Positions 13,879-21,643 of a stretch of DNA of 29,334 nt are shown here, piece by piece; within the stretch, counting starts at the first letter, position 1; every line of letters begins with the position of its first letter. This DNA is from Fimenecus sp052273845 (GTDB lineage Bacteria > Bacillota > Clostridia > Oscillospirales > Acutalibacteraceae). The notes below the pieces were generated by a model. The model did not search any database. It had not been told where the DNA came from and saw only the letters and a list, made by a program, of their open reading frames with translations. The translations under genes and the position numbers were made by a program. The DNA lies in NCBI GenBank assembly GCA_052273845.1, contig DAVZHM010000015.1, positions 1 through 29,334 on the forward strand, in the 5' to 3' direction.

Positions 13879-14496
13879 ATGCACACAACCTTTTCGGAAC
13901 GGTTGGCAAATCTTCGCAAAGAACGCGGCTTAACCCAGAAAGAAGCGGCAGAGCAGTTGGGCGTTTCCGCGGCGCTTTTGTCGCACTATGAAAAAGGAAT
14001 TCGGGAATGCGGCCTTTCATTTTTATGCAAAGCCGCCGCCTTTTACGATGTGAGTTGCGACTATATTTTGGGTGTCAGCGATTCGCGCCACGCCATGGAC
14101 GAATCCTTTGACGAACGCGACACCCCACAGGACAGAGAATTTCGCACGGTGACGCTGTTTCGCGCAGCGGCAATGCTCGGCGACTGTATGTCCGCCGTCG
14201 GTGCGCAAGACCGCCTGCGCGCGTATTTTGCCCTTGCGATTTACCGCATTGCGGTGCGGGCAAGTGCACAGGGCGTTGTGCCGAAAGCATGGAGTTCCTA
14301 CCCCGAAAGCGCGGCGGAAGCATTAAGCGACGCCGTGATGGACAGCATTGTGAAAAACGGGATTCCCCGTCCCGAAAAACCGACTGCACCGAAAACGGCA
14401 GAGCCCGCCTGTATTCAAACCGTGGTGGAACACTGCGAGCGCATTTTGCAAAAGGAATTTGACCGATTTTTCAAGGACGGGAACACGCCTCAATAA
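13879..14496 (+). CDS. XRE-family transcriptional regulator
   Basis: This 205-aa protein begins with a Cro/C1-type helix-turn-helix at residues 6-62 (RLANLRKERGLTQKEAAEQL, then VSAALLSHYEKGIRECG and YDVSCDYILG). This is a DNA-binding domain with a one-domain phage-repressor fold. The remaining 140 residues are helical and show no sensor motif I recognise. It is transcribed divergently from the histidine phosphatase gene 88 bp away, so regulation of that gene and of itself is a reasonable guess. The stop overlaps the convergent rubrerythrin gene by 7 bp with no terminator between them. AAAGAG 8 bases upstream is the likely ribosome binding site. Confidence 0.9.
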   Translation: MHTTFSERLANLRKERGLTQKEAAEQLGVSAALLSHYEKGIRECGLSFLCKAAAFYDVSCDYILGVSDSRHAMDESFDERDTPQDREFRTVTLFRAAAMLGDCMSAVGAQDRLRAYFALAIYRIAVRASAQGVVPKAWSSYPESAAEALSDAVMDSIVKNGIPRPEKPTAPKTAEPACIQTVVEHCERILQKEFDRFFKDGNTPQ

Positions 14497-15029
14497 TTCT
14501 CTTTGTGGATTTCAAAAAACGCCTGTTTGTGTGCGCAAACGGGGCAGACCGCCGGCGCGGTTCTGCCCGTGTGGATATAGCCGCAGTTACGGCAAAGCCA
14601 CACCGTTTCCTCGGTACGGGAAAAGACAATGCCCTCTTCAAGGTTGTCGCGCAAAGTATTATACCGCACCTCGTGGGTATTTTCAATCTTCCCAACGCTT
14701 TCAAACAAATATCCCAATTCGTCAAATCCCTCTTCACGGGCGGTTTCGGCGAAATCTTTATACATCTCGGCCCATTCGTAATGTTCGCCTGCCGCGGCGT
14801 CCGCCAAATTTTCTTTGGTGTGCGTCATTTCGCCGTTGTGCAACGCCTTGAACCAAAGTTTGGCGTGTTCGCCCTCGTTGTGGGCGGTTTCATAAAAGAT
14901 TGCCGCCATCTGTTCGAAGCCGTCTTTTTTGGCTTCTTGGGCATAAAATTCATACTTGGTTTTCGCCTGCGATTCGCCTGCAAAGGCGGCGAGCAGATTT
15001 TTTTCGGTTTTACTGCCTTTAAATTCCAT
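14490..15029 (-). CDS. rbr: Rubrerythrin
   Basis: This 179-aa protein joins a ferritin-like four-helix di-iron domain (Glu19 in AGESQA, Glu54-His55 in NEGEHAKLWF, and a second EENTHE-like half around 115-121) to a C-terminal rubredoxin knuckle, Cys146-x2-Cys149 and Cys162-x2-Cys165. Rubrerythrins reduce hydrogen peroxide in the cytoplasm of anaerobes using electrons from rubredoxin or ferredoxin. The size is typical (about 180-195 aa). AAGGAG lies 9 bases before the ATG at 15029. It is convergent with, and overlaps by 7 bp, the XRE gene. I do not see a PerR box or a clean promoter in the 53 bp upstream, so it may be read with the genes before it. Confidence 0.96.
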   Translation of the reverse strand: MEFKGSKTEKNLLAAFAGESQAKTKYEFYAQEAKKDGFEQMAAIFYETAHNEGEHAKLWFKALHNGEMTHTKENLADAAAGEHYEWAEMYKDFAETAREEGFDELGYLFESVGKIENTHEVRYNTLRDNLEEGIVFSRTEETVWLCRNCGYIHTGRTAPAVCPVCAHKQAFFEIHKENY

Positions 15030-15082
15030 AAATATACTCCTTTTTTAGTTGGTATATTTATGGTTTCCGTTCGGACGGGAAT

Positions 15083-15682
15083 TTATGCCGAAATTTCTTG
15101 AAAATGGGTTTCTATATAGACTTTGGCGTTTTGCAAAACGCTTTCGCGTTGAAATTTCTCTTGAAATTCGCCGTCTATACGGGCAAGTTCCGACTTGTCC
15201 AACGAAACTTCCTCGTTATTTTCGTCATACATCGCATAAGCAGACGCTGCGACGGCGGCAAGTTCCGTTTCGCCGATTTCGGTAAGCGCAGGCACAAGCG
15301 CGCCCGTCAGCGGCTCGCCGTTCACTTTGAAAAATTCGGATAAACCGACTTTGACATCTTCTAAAAAGAACGGCAGCGTGTAGGCCGTTTTTTGCGCCGT
15401 ATTAAATGCACGAAAGCACGCGTCGGCGTTTTCGGCACGCTCGATTTTCGCCTGCAAAACCGCCTGCATCCCCTCGAGCAGCTCGTCTGCATCCGCTTCG
15501 GCAAGCATTGCCGCATCCGCGTTTTTGTATTTGTCTTTCAACGCTTTTAAGCGCGAGATTTCATCATACATTTTTTTCGTGTCTGCATTGTGCTGTTGCA
15601 ACGCGCCGGACGCTTTTTTCAAAACGATTGCCGTCACCACGCACAGCACAATAAAAATCAGCCACAAATACCAATATTCCAT
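15083..15682 (-). CDS. Membrane-anchored coiled-coil protein of unknown function
   Basis: This 199-aa protein begins with a single transmembrane helix at residues 4-22 (WYLWLIFIVLCVVTAIVL). A charged, probably coiled-coil stretch at about 25-60 follows (QQHNADTKKMYDEISRLKAL), then a soluble helical domain. There is no cysteine motif and no catalytic signature I recognise. The short N-terminus before the helix and the lysines after it suggest that the bulk faces the cytoplasm. It starts 10 bp after the rsmI stop codon, so it is probably the last gene of the trmN6-rsmI transcript. It could be a small structural or cell-division-associated factor, but nothing in the sequence shows this. Confidence 0.72.
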   Translation of the reverse strand: MEYWYLWLIFIVLCVVTAIVLKKASGALQQHNADTKKMYDEISRLKALKDKYKNADAAMLAEADADELLEGMQAVLQAKIERAENADACFRAFNTAQKTAYTLPFFLEDVKVGLSEFFKVNGEPLTGALVPALTEIGETELAAVAASAYAMYDENNEEVSLDKSELARIDGEFQEKFQRESVLQNAKVYIETHFQEISA

Positions 15683-15692
15683 AGCGTTCTCC

Positions 15693-16520
15693 TTATTCTT
15701 CGGTCAGCGCCTTGTAAATATCGCTCTTTTTAAAGCCGCACTGCTTTGCCGCCGCTTTGGCGGCCTCATTTTTGGAAAGTCCCTCCGCGAGTTTTTCGCG
15801 TGCAAAATCCACAGCATTTTCCAAGGTGTATTCCGTGGGCGCTTCTTCACGCGCCCCTGCAAGCACCAACACGAACTCCCCTTTCGGCGGCATTTCGGCG
15901 TATTTTTGCACCGCCGCACAAAGCGTGGTGCGTTCCACGGTTTCGTGGATTTTCGTCAGTTCTTTCACAAGCGCGATTTCGCGGTCGCCGAATGCGGCAT
16001 ACATATCGGCAAGGGTTGCCGCCAATTTGTGCGGCGCTTCATAAAAAACCATCGTGCGCTTTTCGGTTTTCAATTCTTCCAAATGCGCGCGGCGGCTCGG
16101 TTTGTTGACACTCAAAAACCCTTCAAAGGTAAACCGCCCCGACGGCATACCCGACACCGCCACCGCCGTAGCAAAGGCGGTAGGCCCGGGGACTGCCTCA
16201 ACCTTAACCCCGTGCTCGTGGCACAGGCGCACCAAATCCTCGCCAGGGTCTGAAACGGCGGGCATACCCGCATCCGTCACTAACGCACAGTTTTCTCCCG
16301 CCGTAATCCGCGCCAAAATCATTTCCCCGCGTTCGCGGCGGTTGTGCTCGTAATAACTGACCATCGGCTTTTTGAGTTCAAATTTATTCAAAAGTTTCAA
16401 GGTGACGCGCGTATCCTCTGCGGCGATAAAATCACAGCGTTCGAGCGTTTCCAACGCGCGCGGCGAAAAATCGGACAAATTCCCAATCGGCGTGCCGACT
16501 ACATACAAAACTCCTGCCAT
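15693..16520 (-). CDS. rsmI: 16S rRNA (cytidine-1402 2'-O)-methyltransferase RsmI
   Basis: This 275-aa tetrapyrrole-methylase-fold enzyme has the RsmI signatures YVVGTPIGNLSD at 6-17, AAEDTR at 33-38, SYYEHN at 55-60, LVTDAGMPAVSDPG at 80-93 and VPGPTAFATAVAVSGMP. It methylates the 2'-OH of C1402 in the decoding centre of 16S rRNA using SAM. A C-terminal helical extension ending KKSDIYKALTEE resembles the usual RsmI tail. Its start codon follows the trmN6-like stop codon with no gap, the same order as yabB-yabC in Bacillus subtilis. High confidence. Confidence 0.97.
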   Translation of the reverse strand: MAGVLYVVGTPIGNLSDFSPRALETLERCDFIAAEDTRVTLKLLNKFELKKPMVSYYEHNRRERGEMILARITAGENCALVTDAGMPAVSDPGEDLVRLCHEHGVKVEAVPGPTAFATAVAVSGMPSGRFTFEGFLSVNKPSRRAHLEELKTEKRTMVFYEAPHKLAATLADMYAAFGDREIALVKELTKIHETVERTTLCAAVQKYAEMPPKGEFVLVLAGAREEAPTEYTLENAVDFAREKLAEGLSKNEAAKAAAKQCGFKKSDIYKALTEE

Positions 16521-17276
16521 TTACGCTTGGCCCTCCTCTTTATACGGCCCGTAGATGCGGCGCATTTCCGCACTCAAATTGCCGTTTTCATCATATACAA
16601 ACAGCGCGGGTAACACCTGCAATCCGTGTTTTCCGCCCTTGCGCGCTTCTAACAGGCAAAGCCACGGCGCGCTTTCGGCGTTTTTGGAAACCGTGCGCAA
16701 CCGTTTCGGCTCCAAGCCTTTTTCGGCGAATGCCTGCATCGCTTCAAACAGCCGTTCGGGGCGAATGCAAATGCAAACCCGCCCGCCGTATTTTAACAGC
16801 CTTGCAGAAGATGCGGCAATATCTTTGAGCGTGCACGCGGTTTCGTGTCGTGCAATTTTTTCGTGCGCGCTTTCCGACAAAATTCCCGTGTTTTCCGCCT
16901 TATACGGCGGATTCATCGTCACAAGGTCGTAGGTTTCTGTTTGTAAAACCGTTTGCAGGGTTTTCAAATCCGACAAGTGCGCAAACGCCTTTTCCGTTAA
17001 ATCATTTGCGGCGATTGTCCTTTGAAACTGCCCGTACCCCGCTTCCTGTATTTCCACACCGTCCACACGGGCGCACAGTCCGTCGCGGCACCAAATCATC
17101 GGAATAATCCCGCAACCCGTGCCGAGGTCACAGGCAACGGTTTTCCGCTTCGGCGCGGCAAAATCGGCAAGCAAAAGCGCATCGGTACCGAAAGTGTGCC
17201 GCGGCGACACCACCAGCCCAAAGTCCGCGCGCAAATATTCAATATGTTCGTTTTCAAAAAGTTCTGTCTGTTTCAT
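16521..17276 (-). CDS. tRNA1(Val) (adenine-37-N6)-methyltransferase-like protein (TrmN6/YabB)
   Basis: This 251-aa class I methyltransferase has the SAM loop DLGTGCGIIP at 50-59 and the adenine-N6 catalytic motif NPPY at 122-125. VSPRHTFGTDALLLADFA near the N-terminus is typical of the TrmN6/YabB family. It sits before rsmI as in Bacillus. The start at 17276 gives the family-like N-terminus MKQTELFENE. No ribosome binding site is visible before it. Instead TG-G-TATCAT, an extended -10 box, ends 6 bases before the ATG, so the mRNA may start at or next to the start codon (leaderless). A GTG at 17294 would add six residues but also lacks a binding site. The exact target nucleotide is by homology. 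Confidence 0.9.
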   Translation of the reverse strand: MKQTELFENEHIEYLRADFGLVVSPRHTFGTDALLLADFAAPKRKTVACDLGTGCGIIPMIWCRDGLCARVDGVEIQEAGYGQFQRTIAANDLTEKAFAHLSDLKTLQTVLQTETYDLVTMNPPYKAENTGILSESAHEKIARHETACTLKDIAASSARLLKYGGRVCICIRPERLFEAMQAFAEKGLEPKRLRTVSKNAESAPWLCLLEARKGGKHGLQVLPALFVYDENGNLSAEMRRIYGPYKEEGQA

Positions 17277-17282
17277 AAAGCA

Positions 17283-17291
17283 ATGATACCA
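17283..17291 (-). promoter_or_regulatory. Extended -10 element just before the trmN6-like start
   Basis: On the minus strand TGGTATCAT spans 17283-17291, with TG one base before the hexamer TATCAT. The start codon begins 6 bases after the hexamer. The region upstream is poly-T/poly-A and has no recognisable -35 box. The ferredoxin terminator lies directly upstream, so a promoter is needed here. Confidence 0.45.
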
Positions 17292-17312
17292 CACATTTTA
17301 AAAAAAAGGAAG

Positions 17313-17347
17313 AAAAAAAGGACCGTTCGAAAAACGAACAGTCCTTT
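17313..17347 (-). terminator. Rho-independent terminator after the ferredoxin gene
   Basis: On the minus strand AAAGGACTGTTCG pairs with CGAACGGTCCTTT (one G-U pair) around a TTTTT loop, followed by TTTT. It lies about 12 bp after the ferredoxin stop codon and cuts the ricT/ferredoxin side from the trmN6-rsmI side. Confidence 0.92.
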
Positions 17348-17359
17348 TAAATTATGAGC

Positions 17360-17530
17360 TTATTCAGCCTGGGGTGCGGATACAGGGCAAGTGTCAGCAC
17401 AGCTGCCGCAATCAATGCAGGTGTCTGCATCGATGACATACTTGCCGTCCCCTTCGGAAATAGCCTCTACCGGGCATTCTGCTGCGCAAGCGCCGCAGGA
17501 GATGCAATCGTCGGAAATATGATATGCCAT
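17360..17530 (-). CDS. 2[4Fe-4S] ferredoxin
   Basis: This 56-aa clostridial-type ferredoxin has two classic cluster motifs: Cys9-x2-Cys12-x2-Cys15-x3-Cys19-Pro and Cys38-x2-Cys41-x2-Cys44-x3-Cys48-Pro. It carries low-potential electrons in the cytoplasm for reactions such as pyruvate:ferredoxin oxidoreductase and hydrogenase. GGGAGG lies 8 bases before the ATG at 17530; the frame is open upstream, but that extension is not supported. It has its own promoter (17562-17589) and terminator (17313-17347), so it is a single-gene unit set inside an otherwise conserved ricT...trmN6 block. Confidence 0.97.
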   Translation of the reverse strand: MAYHISDDCISCGACAAECPVEAISEGDGKYVIDADTCIDCGSCADTCPVSAPQAE

Positions 17531-17561
17531 TATGGTGACCTCCCTTTTAGAATTTACATAC

Positions 17562-17589
17562 ATTCTAACACATTTTTTTAAAATAGCAA
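17562..17589 (-). promoter_or_regulatory. Sigma-A promoter of the ferredoxin gene
   Basis: On the minus strand TTGCTA (17584-17589) and TAGAAT (17562-17567) are separated by 16 bp. It sits in the short gap after ricT. Confidence 0.65.
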
Positions 17590-17596
17590 GCCTTTT

Positions 17597-18460
17597 TTAT
17601 TCGATTCCTTTTAAGGACTCCAATTCGGCTTTGTCCACGCGAATTTGCGCATCGCGAATGAGCTTGACCTCGTGGCGTTCAATGACCACGGGTGCGGCGT
17701 CCGGTCGGCGGTCGAGACGGATTTTGAGCATACCCGTCAGCAGATTGTTCTCTACCACGGTGCCGCGTCCCTCACGCGTTTCGACAATCGCGCCGACCTT
17801 CGGCGTGTGGCGCAGAAGATGCTCATACGCCTCCTGCTCATATTTCAAACAGCACATCAAGCGCCCGCAGGTGCCGCTGATTTTGACGGGGTTTAAAGAC
17901 AGCCCCTGTTCCTTTGCCATTTTGATGGATACGGGTTGAAAATCGCCGAGGAATGTACTGCAACAGAACGGTCTGCCGCACATACCGAAGCCGCCGACCA
18001 TTTTGGACTCGTCGCGCACGCCGATTTGGCGCAGTTCAATACGCGTGCGGAACACGCCTGCCAAATCTTTGACCAACTCGCGGAAGTCCACACGCCCGTC
18101 CGCCGTGAAATAAAACAGGATTTTACCGCCGTCAAAGGTATATTCCACATCCACAAGTTTCATATCCAAACGGTGCGCGCGGATTTTCTCCTCGCAAATT
18201 GAAAACGCTTTTTTCTCTTTTTCGCGATTTTCCCGCACCACTTTCAAATCGGCTTCGCCGGCGGGGCGCACAATGCGTTTTAACGGCTTCACGATTTCCT
18301 CGTCGGGCACCTCGCGGTTTTCCATTGCGATTTCGCCGCACTCCACGCCGCGCGCGGTTTCCACCACGGCGCGTTCGCCTTTTTTATATTGCTTCCCGTC
18401 GGGGTCAAAATAATAGACTTTTCCGACTTCTTTAAATCGAATTCCGACTACTTCTGCCAT
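17597..18460 (-). CDS. ricT: PSP1-domain protein RicT (YaaT)
   Basis: This 287-aa protein shows the PSP1 domain and the conserved cysteine pairs CGRPFCC (161-167) and CGRLMCC (198-204), the Fe-S-binding residues of RicT. In Bacillus, RicT with RicA and RicF forms the Y-complex that assists RNase Y and affects competence, biofilm and sporulation. It starts at 18460, with AAGGAG 7 bases upstream; the frame is open further upstream without support. It is 20 bp after holB on the same strand, the usual yaaQ-holB-yaaT order. RicA and RicF genes are not in this window. Confidence 0.96.
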   Translation of the reverse strand: MAEVVGIRFKEVGKVYYFDPDGKQYKKGERAVVETARGVECGEIAMENREVPDEEIVKPLKRIVRPAGEADLKVVRENREKEKKAFSICEEKIRAHRLDMKLVDVEYTFDGGKILFYFTADGRVDFRELVKDLAGVFRTRIELRQIGVRDESKMVGGFGMCGRPFCCSTFLGDFQPVSIKMAKEQGLSLNPVKISGTCGRLMCCLKYEQEAYEHLLRHTPKVGAIVETREGRGTVVENNLLTGMLKIRLDRRPDAAPVVIERHEVKLIRDAQIRVDKAELESLKGIE

Positions 18461-18480
18461 AATACACTCCTTTTCGGATT

Positions 18481-19353
18481 TCATTTATGTTCCGCTGCCT
18501 GCCGCAGACGGTAGCAAAGCCCTGTCAGCAGGAGATTTGTGTTTGCATTTCGTTCGGCGCTTTTCAAAAGCGCTTCGGCGGCTTGATGCACCGCGTACAG
18601 TTTTGCTTTGGATAATTTCGCACAAAGCCCTGCCGCCGTTTGCCCGTTTACCGACTCGCCTTCGCCGCCGCACTTGGCGCACAGCGCGTCGGAAAATAAA
18701 TTGCAAAGGCACAAAAGCGTATTGCGAATTTCGTCACGGTCTTTCTGCAAAGGCGCGGTTGCGCACAAAAGTTCCCATTCACTGCCGCTTGCGAGTGCGG
18801 TTGCAATCGCGCACGCGGTTTGCACGGTTTCCTCGGAAAACTCCGCCGTCTCGCCCAAAAGCGACACCACCGTTGCACGGGAAAGCACCGTCGAGAGCAT
18901 TGCCGCACGGCTGTCGCAGGTGAGAATAAAATATACGCCTGCGGGCGGTTCTTCCAAAATTTTGAGCAGTGCGTTTTCACTGCTGTCATTCATATTTTGG
19001 CTGTCCTCTAAAATATAGACCTTCCGGTCGCCGTCATTGGGCACCACAAACGCATCTTTGCGGATTTGACGGCACACTTCCACCTTGAACGAGGCGTTTT
19101 TCTTTTCGGGCGCATACACCGCAATGTCGGGGTGATTGCCCGAGGCACTTTTTTTGCAGGACGCGCACACCCCGCACGGCGCACCGTCGGGACTTTTGCA
19201 TACGATAGCCGCCGCCACCGCTTGTGCAAGCAAACGGCGTGTTTCCGCATCGCCGCCCTCTAAAAGCAAAGTTTGCGGAAGAGTATGCGTTTTGGCGCGT
19301 CTTTCCAAAAACGGTCTGTCCCCTTTGGAGAGGGGGAATTGTTCAAAACTCAT
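18481..19353 (-). CDS. holB: DNA polymerase III subunit delta'
   Basis: This 290-aa clamp-loader subunit has the delta' features. The nucleotide loop is degenerate (LLLEGGDAETRRLLAQ near 29-44, no GKT), as expected for this non-hydrolysing subunit. A Cys52/Cys60/Cys63/Cys66 zinc module follows (CGVCASCKK). Next come VYILEDSQNMNDSSENALLK and the LEEPP stretch typical of HolB, and an SRA sensor region. It acts in the DNA polymerase III clamp loader. The start overlaps the darA stop codon by 4 bases (ATGA); ricT follows 20 bp later. Confidence 0.95.
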   Translation of the reverse strand: MSFEQFPLSKGDRPFLERRAKTHTLPQTLLLEGGDAETRRLLAQAVAAAIVCKSPDGAPCGVCASCKKSASGNHPDIAVYAPEKKNASFKVEVCRQIRKDAFVVPNDGDRKVYILEDSQNMNDSSENALLKILEEPPAGVYFILTCDSRAAMLSTVLSRATVVSLLGETAEFSEETVQTACAIATALASGSEWELLCATAPLQKDRDEIRNTLLCLCNLFSDALCAKCGGEGESVNGQTAAGLCAKLSKAKLYAVHQAAEALLKSAERNANTNLLLTGLCYRLRQAAEHK

Positions 19354-19679
19354 AATTTATAAAACTGCTCAACATCCAGCACGAATACCGTAGCACCGCC
19401 GACGGTCACTTCCACGGGCACGGAAATCAAAGAATCCCCGATATATGTAGAATTGACGGGCACCTGCTGTTTTCTGCGGCTGCTGAATTCTTCGATAATC
19501 GAGAGCGCGTCTTTGACTTTTTCTTCTTCCACGCCGATGAGCATGGTCACATTCCCTGCGCGCAAAAAGCCACCCGAAGTGGAAAGTTTCGTCACACTGA
19601 AAGATGCCGAAGTCAGTTCGGAAAGCACAGCGGGTGCATCCTCGCTGTTCACAATGGCAACAATCAATTTCATATTCAT
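19350..19679 (-). CDS. darA: Cyclic-di-AMP receptor (DarA/PstA, YaaQ)
   Basis: This 109-aa PII-like protein begins MNMKLIVAIVNSEDAPAV and carries the signature TSGGFLRAGNVTMLIGVEEEKV at about 34-55. Both match the DarA/PstA family that binds cyclic-di-AMP in Firmicutes as a trimer in the cytoplasm; the downstream output is not well known. GGAGG lies 7 bases before the ATG at 19679. It overlaps holB by an ATGA junction. In Bacillus it follows tmk; here the upstream neighbour is an AEC carrier, 21 bp away, so it may also receive read-through from the citrate synthase operon. Confidence 0.95.
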   Translation of the reverse strand: MNMKLIVAIVNSEDAPAVLSELTSASFSVTKLSTSGGFLRAGNVTMLIGVEEEKVKDALSIIEEFSSRRKQQVPVNSTYIGDSLISVPVEVTVGGATVFVLDVEQFYKL

Positions 19680-19700
19680 AGAAAATCCTCCGTTTCTATC

Positions 19701-20636
19701 TTACAGTTGCGAAATCGCAATAAATACAGGCATAGTTAAAACAGACAGAAAACTCACAACGGCAACCGTCTGCGATGCCGCCGCGGTATCTTTGCCGTAT
19801 TTCGCGGCAAACATTACGGTATTGTTCGCCGTGGGCGCCGACGCCGAAATCAACAGCGCGGTGCAAAGCACGCCTGTAATCCCCAAAGGGCGCAGGCAGA
19901 GAAGCATCACCGCGGGCAATATAATCAATTTAAAAAGTGCAACCAAATAGGTTTCTTTTCGGAAAAACATTTGGCGCAAATTGGTTTTGGCAAGGTATGT
20001 GCCGAACATCAGCATAGCAAGCGGCGTATTGAGGCTTGCAATGTAACCGACCGGTTCCGCCAAAATCCGCGGCAGGGTGACATTCAGCAAAAACAGCGGC
20101 ATACCGATGAGCACCGAAATCACACCGGGATTTAAAATGAGCCATTTCATTTGAAACCCTGTTTTTTCCGAGGATGTGCCCGACATCAGCCGAACCCCGT
20201 GCGTAAACGCGAAAATGTTAAACGGAATGAGCACACCCGAGCAAAAGAACACGCCTTCCTCGCCCAAAACGGCGGAAGCAAGCGGCAGTGCCATATAACC
20301 GACATTGCCGTAAATACAAGCGAATTTGTAGACATTCGCCGTGCGTTTTTCGCCTTTCCGAAACAGCGGCAATGACAAAAGAATTGCCAAGCCGTGCAAA
20401 AGCGCGCCGCCGAGAAACGACATCAGCAGATTTTTGAGTGCCTGTGTAGAATAGTCAATCGAGGTAAAGGACTGAATGACAATCGCGGGGGTGACGATAT
20501 AAAACAGCAAATCGTTCGTCAGCCGCGCCGCTTTTTCGGTATACAGCCCCGCCTTGTCGCAAACAAAGCCGACGGCTACAATCACATAAAGAATGGCAAC
20601 CTGCATTGCCGCGGTCTGCACATTTTGCAAAAACAT
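19701..20636 (-). CDS. AEC (auxin efflux carrier) family transporter
   Basis: This 311-aa integral membrane protein has about ten helices and the AEC internal features: an N-terminal helix ending GFVCDKAGLYTEKAARLTNDLLFYIVTPAIVIQSF, a mid region NVGYMALPLASAVLGEEGV, a C-terminal half NTPLAMLMFGTYLAK, and PTANNTVMFAAKYG. Bacterial AEC members include malate and other organic-acid carriers (MdcF/MleP types). The ATG at 20636 follows the unknown 8-TM gene by 11 bp; a TTG one codon earlier is possible. Together with citrate synthase upstream, an organic acid (citrate, malate or related) is the most reasonable substrate, but this is inference. Confidence 0.9.
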   Translation of the reverse strand: MFLQNVQTAAMQVAILYVIVAVGFVCDKAGLYTEKAARLTNDLLFYIVTPAIVIQSFTSIDYSTQALKNLLMSFLGGALLHGLAILLSLPLFRKGEKRTANVYKFACIYGNVGYMALPLASAVLGEEGVFFCSGVLIPFNIFAFTHGVRLMSGTSSEKTGFQMKWLILNPGVISVLIGMPLFLLNVTLPRILAEPVGYIASLNTPLAMLMFGTYLAKTNLRQMFFRKETYLVALFKLIILPAVMLLCLRPLGITGVLCTALLISASAPTANNTVMFAAKYGKDTAAASQTVAVVSFLSVLTMPVFIAISQL

Positions 20637-20647
20637 CAAATTCCCGT

Positions 20648-21616
20648 TTACTCCTCCAAGAAGTTTTCGTCCAGGCGACTATTCGCCGGGCGGCGGTCGG
20701 GCGTCTCGCACACTTCGGAAATGGCATCATCCTCCGACGCGGGGCGACCGAAACGCATATGTACAAATAAATAAATAACTGCAAACACGCCAAATCCCAA
20801 GTCTGCAAGGGAGAACGGAAATCCGTCTGCCAACAATTCCGGTCTGCCGCCGACGGTGCAAATCAACCGCGTTACGCCGATGGTGAGTGCGAAAAACGAT
20901 GCAGGCAAGCCGAAACAAAACGCCTTTTTCATTTCGCCTTTTTGATTGATTTGCGCCGAAACACGCGCAAAGGACATCATAAACAGCATCATAAAGCAAA
21001 GCATCGCGAGTTCCATAAGCAGTTCGGAAACCATGGTAAAGCTGATTTTGGTCATAAACCGCGCCACCAAACGGAACAGCGTCCAGAAAAGCGGCATAAT
21101 CGCAAGCAGGCGGTATTCGCTGTATGTGGCTTTTTCGCCGGTATATGAAAGCCCGACCAAAACCATAAATACGCACGCCGCCGCACCGCAGAGAATCTGT
21201 AAAATCAAAGCAAATAAACCGTTGGTAAACAGCGCCGCAAATATCCCTTTTGCATGCATCCCGTTAAACGTGCGAATGACTTTGACCAAGCAAAACGCCA
21301 CATCGTAAGCGATGCCTGCCGCAAAGGCGAATGAACCCAGCGCCAACGCCTTATTTTTTTGCACCACGGGGCGCGAGGCGGGGATTTTCGAGGACAAAGC
21401 GGGCAATACCGCCAAACAGACGGCGGCAACGGCGAGCACGGCATAGACCGTGTAGACCGTCCAGTCCACTTCTTCAAAGAAGCCCGTATAACTTTCCATA
21501 TTGGTGAACAACTGCACCGTGCGCAACGGAATTGCAGCCAACAGGAACAATCCCAACGACGCAAGCAGTACTTTTTCGTCAACACCTTTGAGCGTATGGC
21601 TATTTTTCTTCTGCAT
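20648..21616 (-). CDS. Eight-TM membrane protein of unknown function
   Basis: This 322-aa protein has about eight hydrophobic helices, beginning near residues 18-38 (VLLASLGLFLLAAIPLRTVQ) and ending with LADLGFGVFAVIYLFVHMRF. A charged cytoplasmic-type tail of about 30 residues rich in Asp/Glu/Arg follows. I recognise no family. AGAGG lies 8 bases before the ATG at 21616; a GTG seven codons upstream is less likely. It sits between citrate synthase (27 bp upstream) and the AEC carrier (11 bp downstream), so all three are one operon. The helix-rich body without ATPase or sensor motifs could be a carrier, a carrier partner or a membrane sensor. Confidence 0.8.
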   Translation of the reverse strand: MQKKNSHTLKGVDEKVLLASLGLFLLAAIPLRTVQLFTNMESYTGFFEEVDWTVYTVYAVLAVAAVCLAVLPALSSKIPASRPVVQKNKALALGSFAFAAGIAYDVAFCLVKVIRTFNGMHAKGIFAALFTNGLFALILQILCGAAACVFMVLVGLSYTGEKATYSEYRLLAIMPLFWTLFRLVARFMTKISFTMVSELLMELAMLCFMMLFMMSFARVSAQINQKGEMKKAFCFGLPASFFALTIGVTRLICTVGGRPELLADGFPFSLADLGFGVFAVIYLFVHMRFGRPASEDDAISEVCETPDRRPANSRLDENFLEE

Positions 21617-21643
21617 ACTCAATGCCTCTTTCTCCACATATTT

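Noticed and set aside
13791..13919. N-terminal extension of the histidine phosphatase
   Set aside because: It would overlap the divergent XRE start, lacks a ribosome binding site, and pushes the His motif away from the N-terminus, where the family keeps it.
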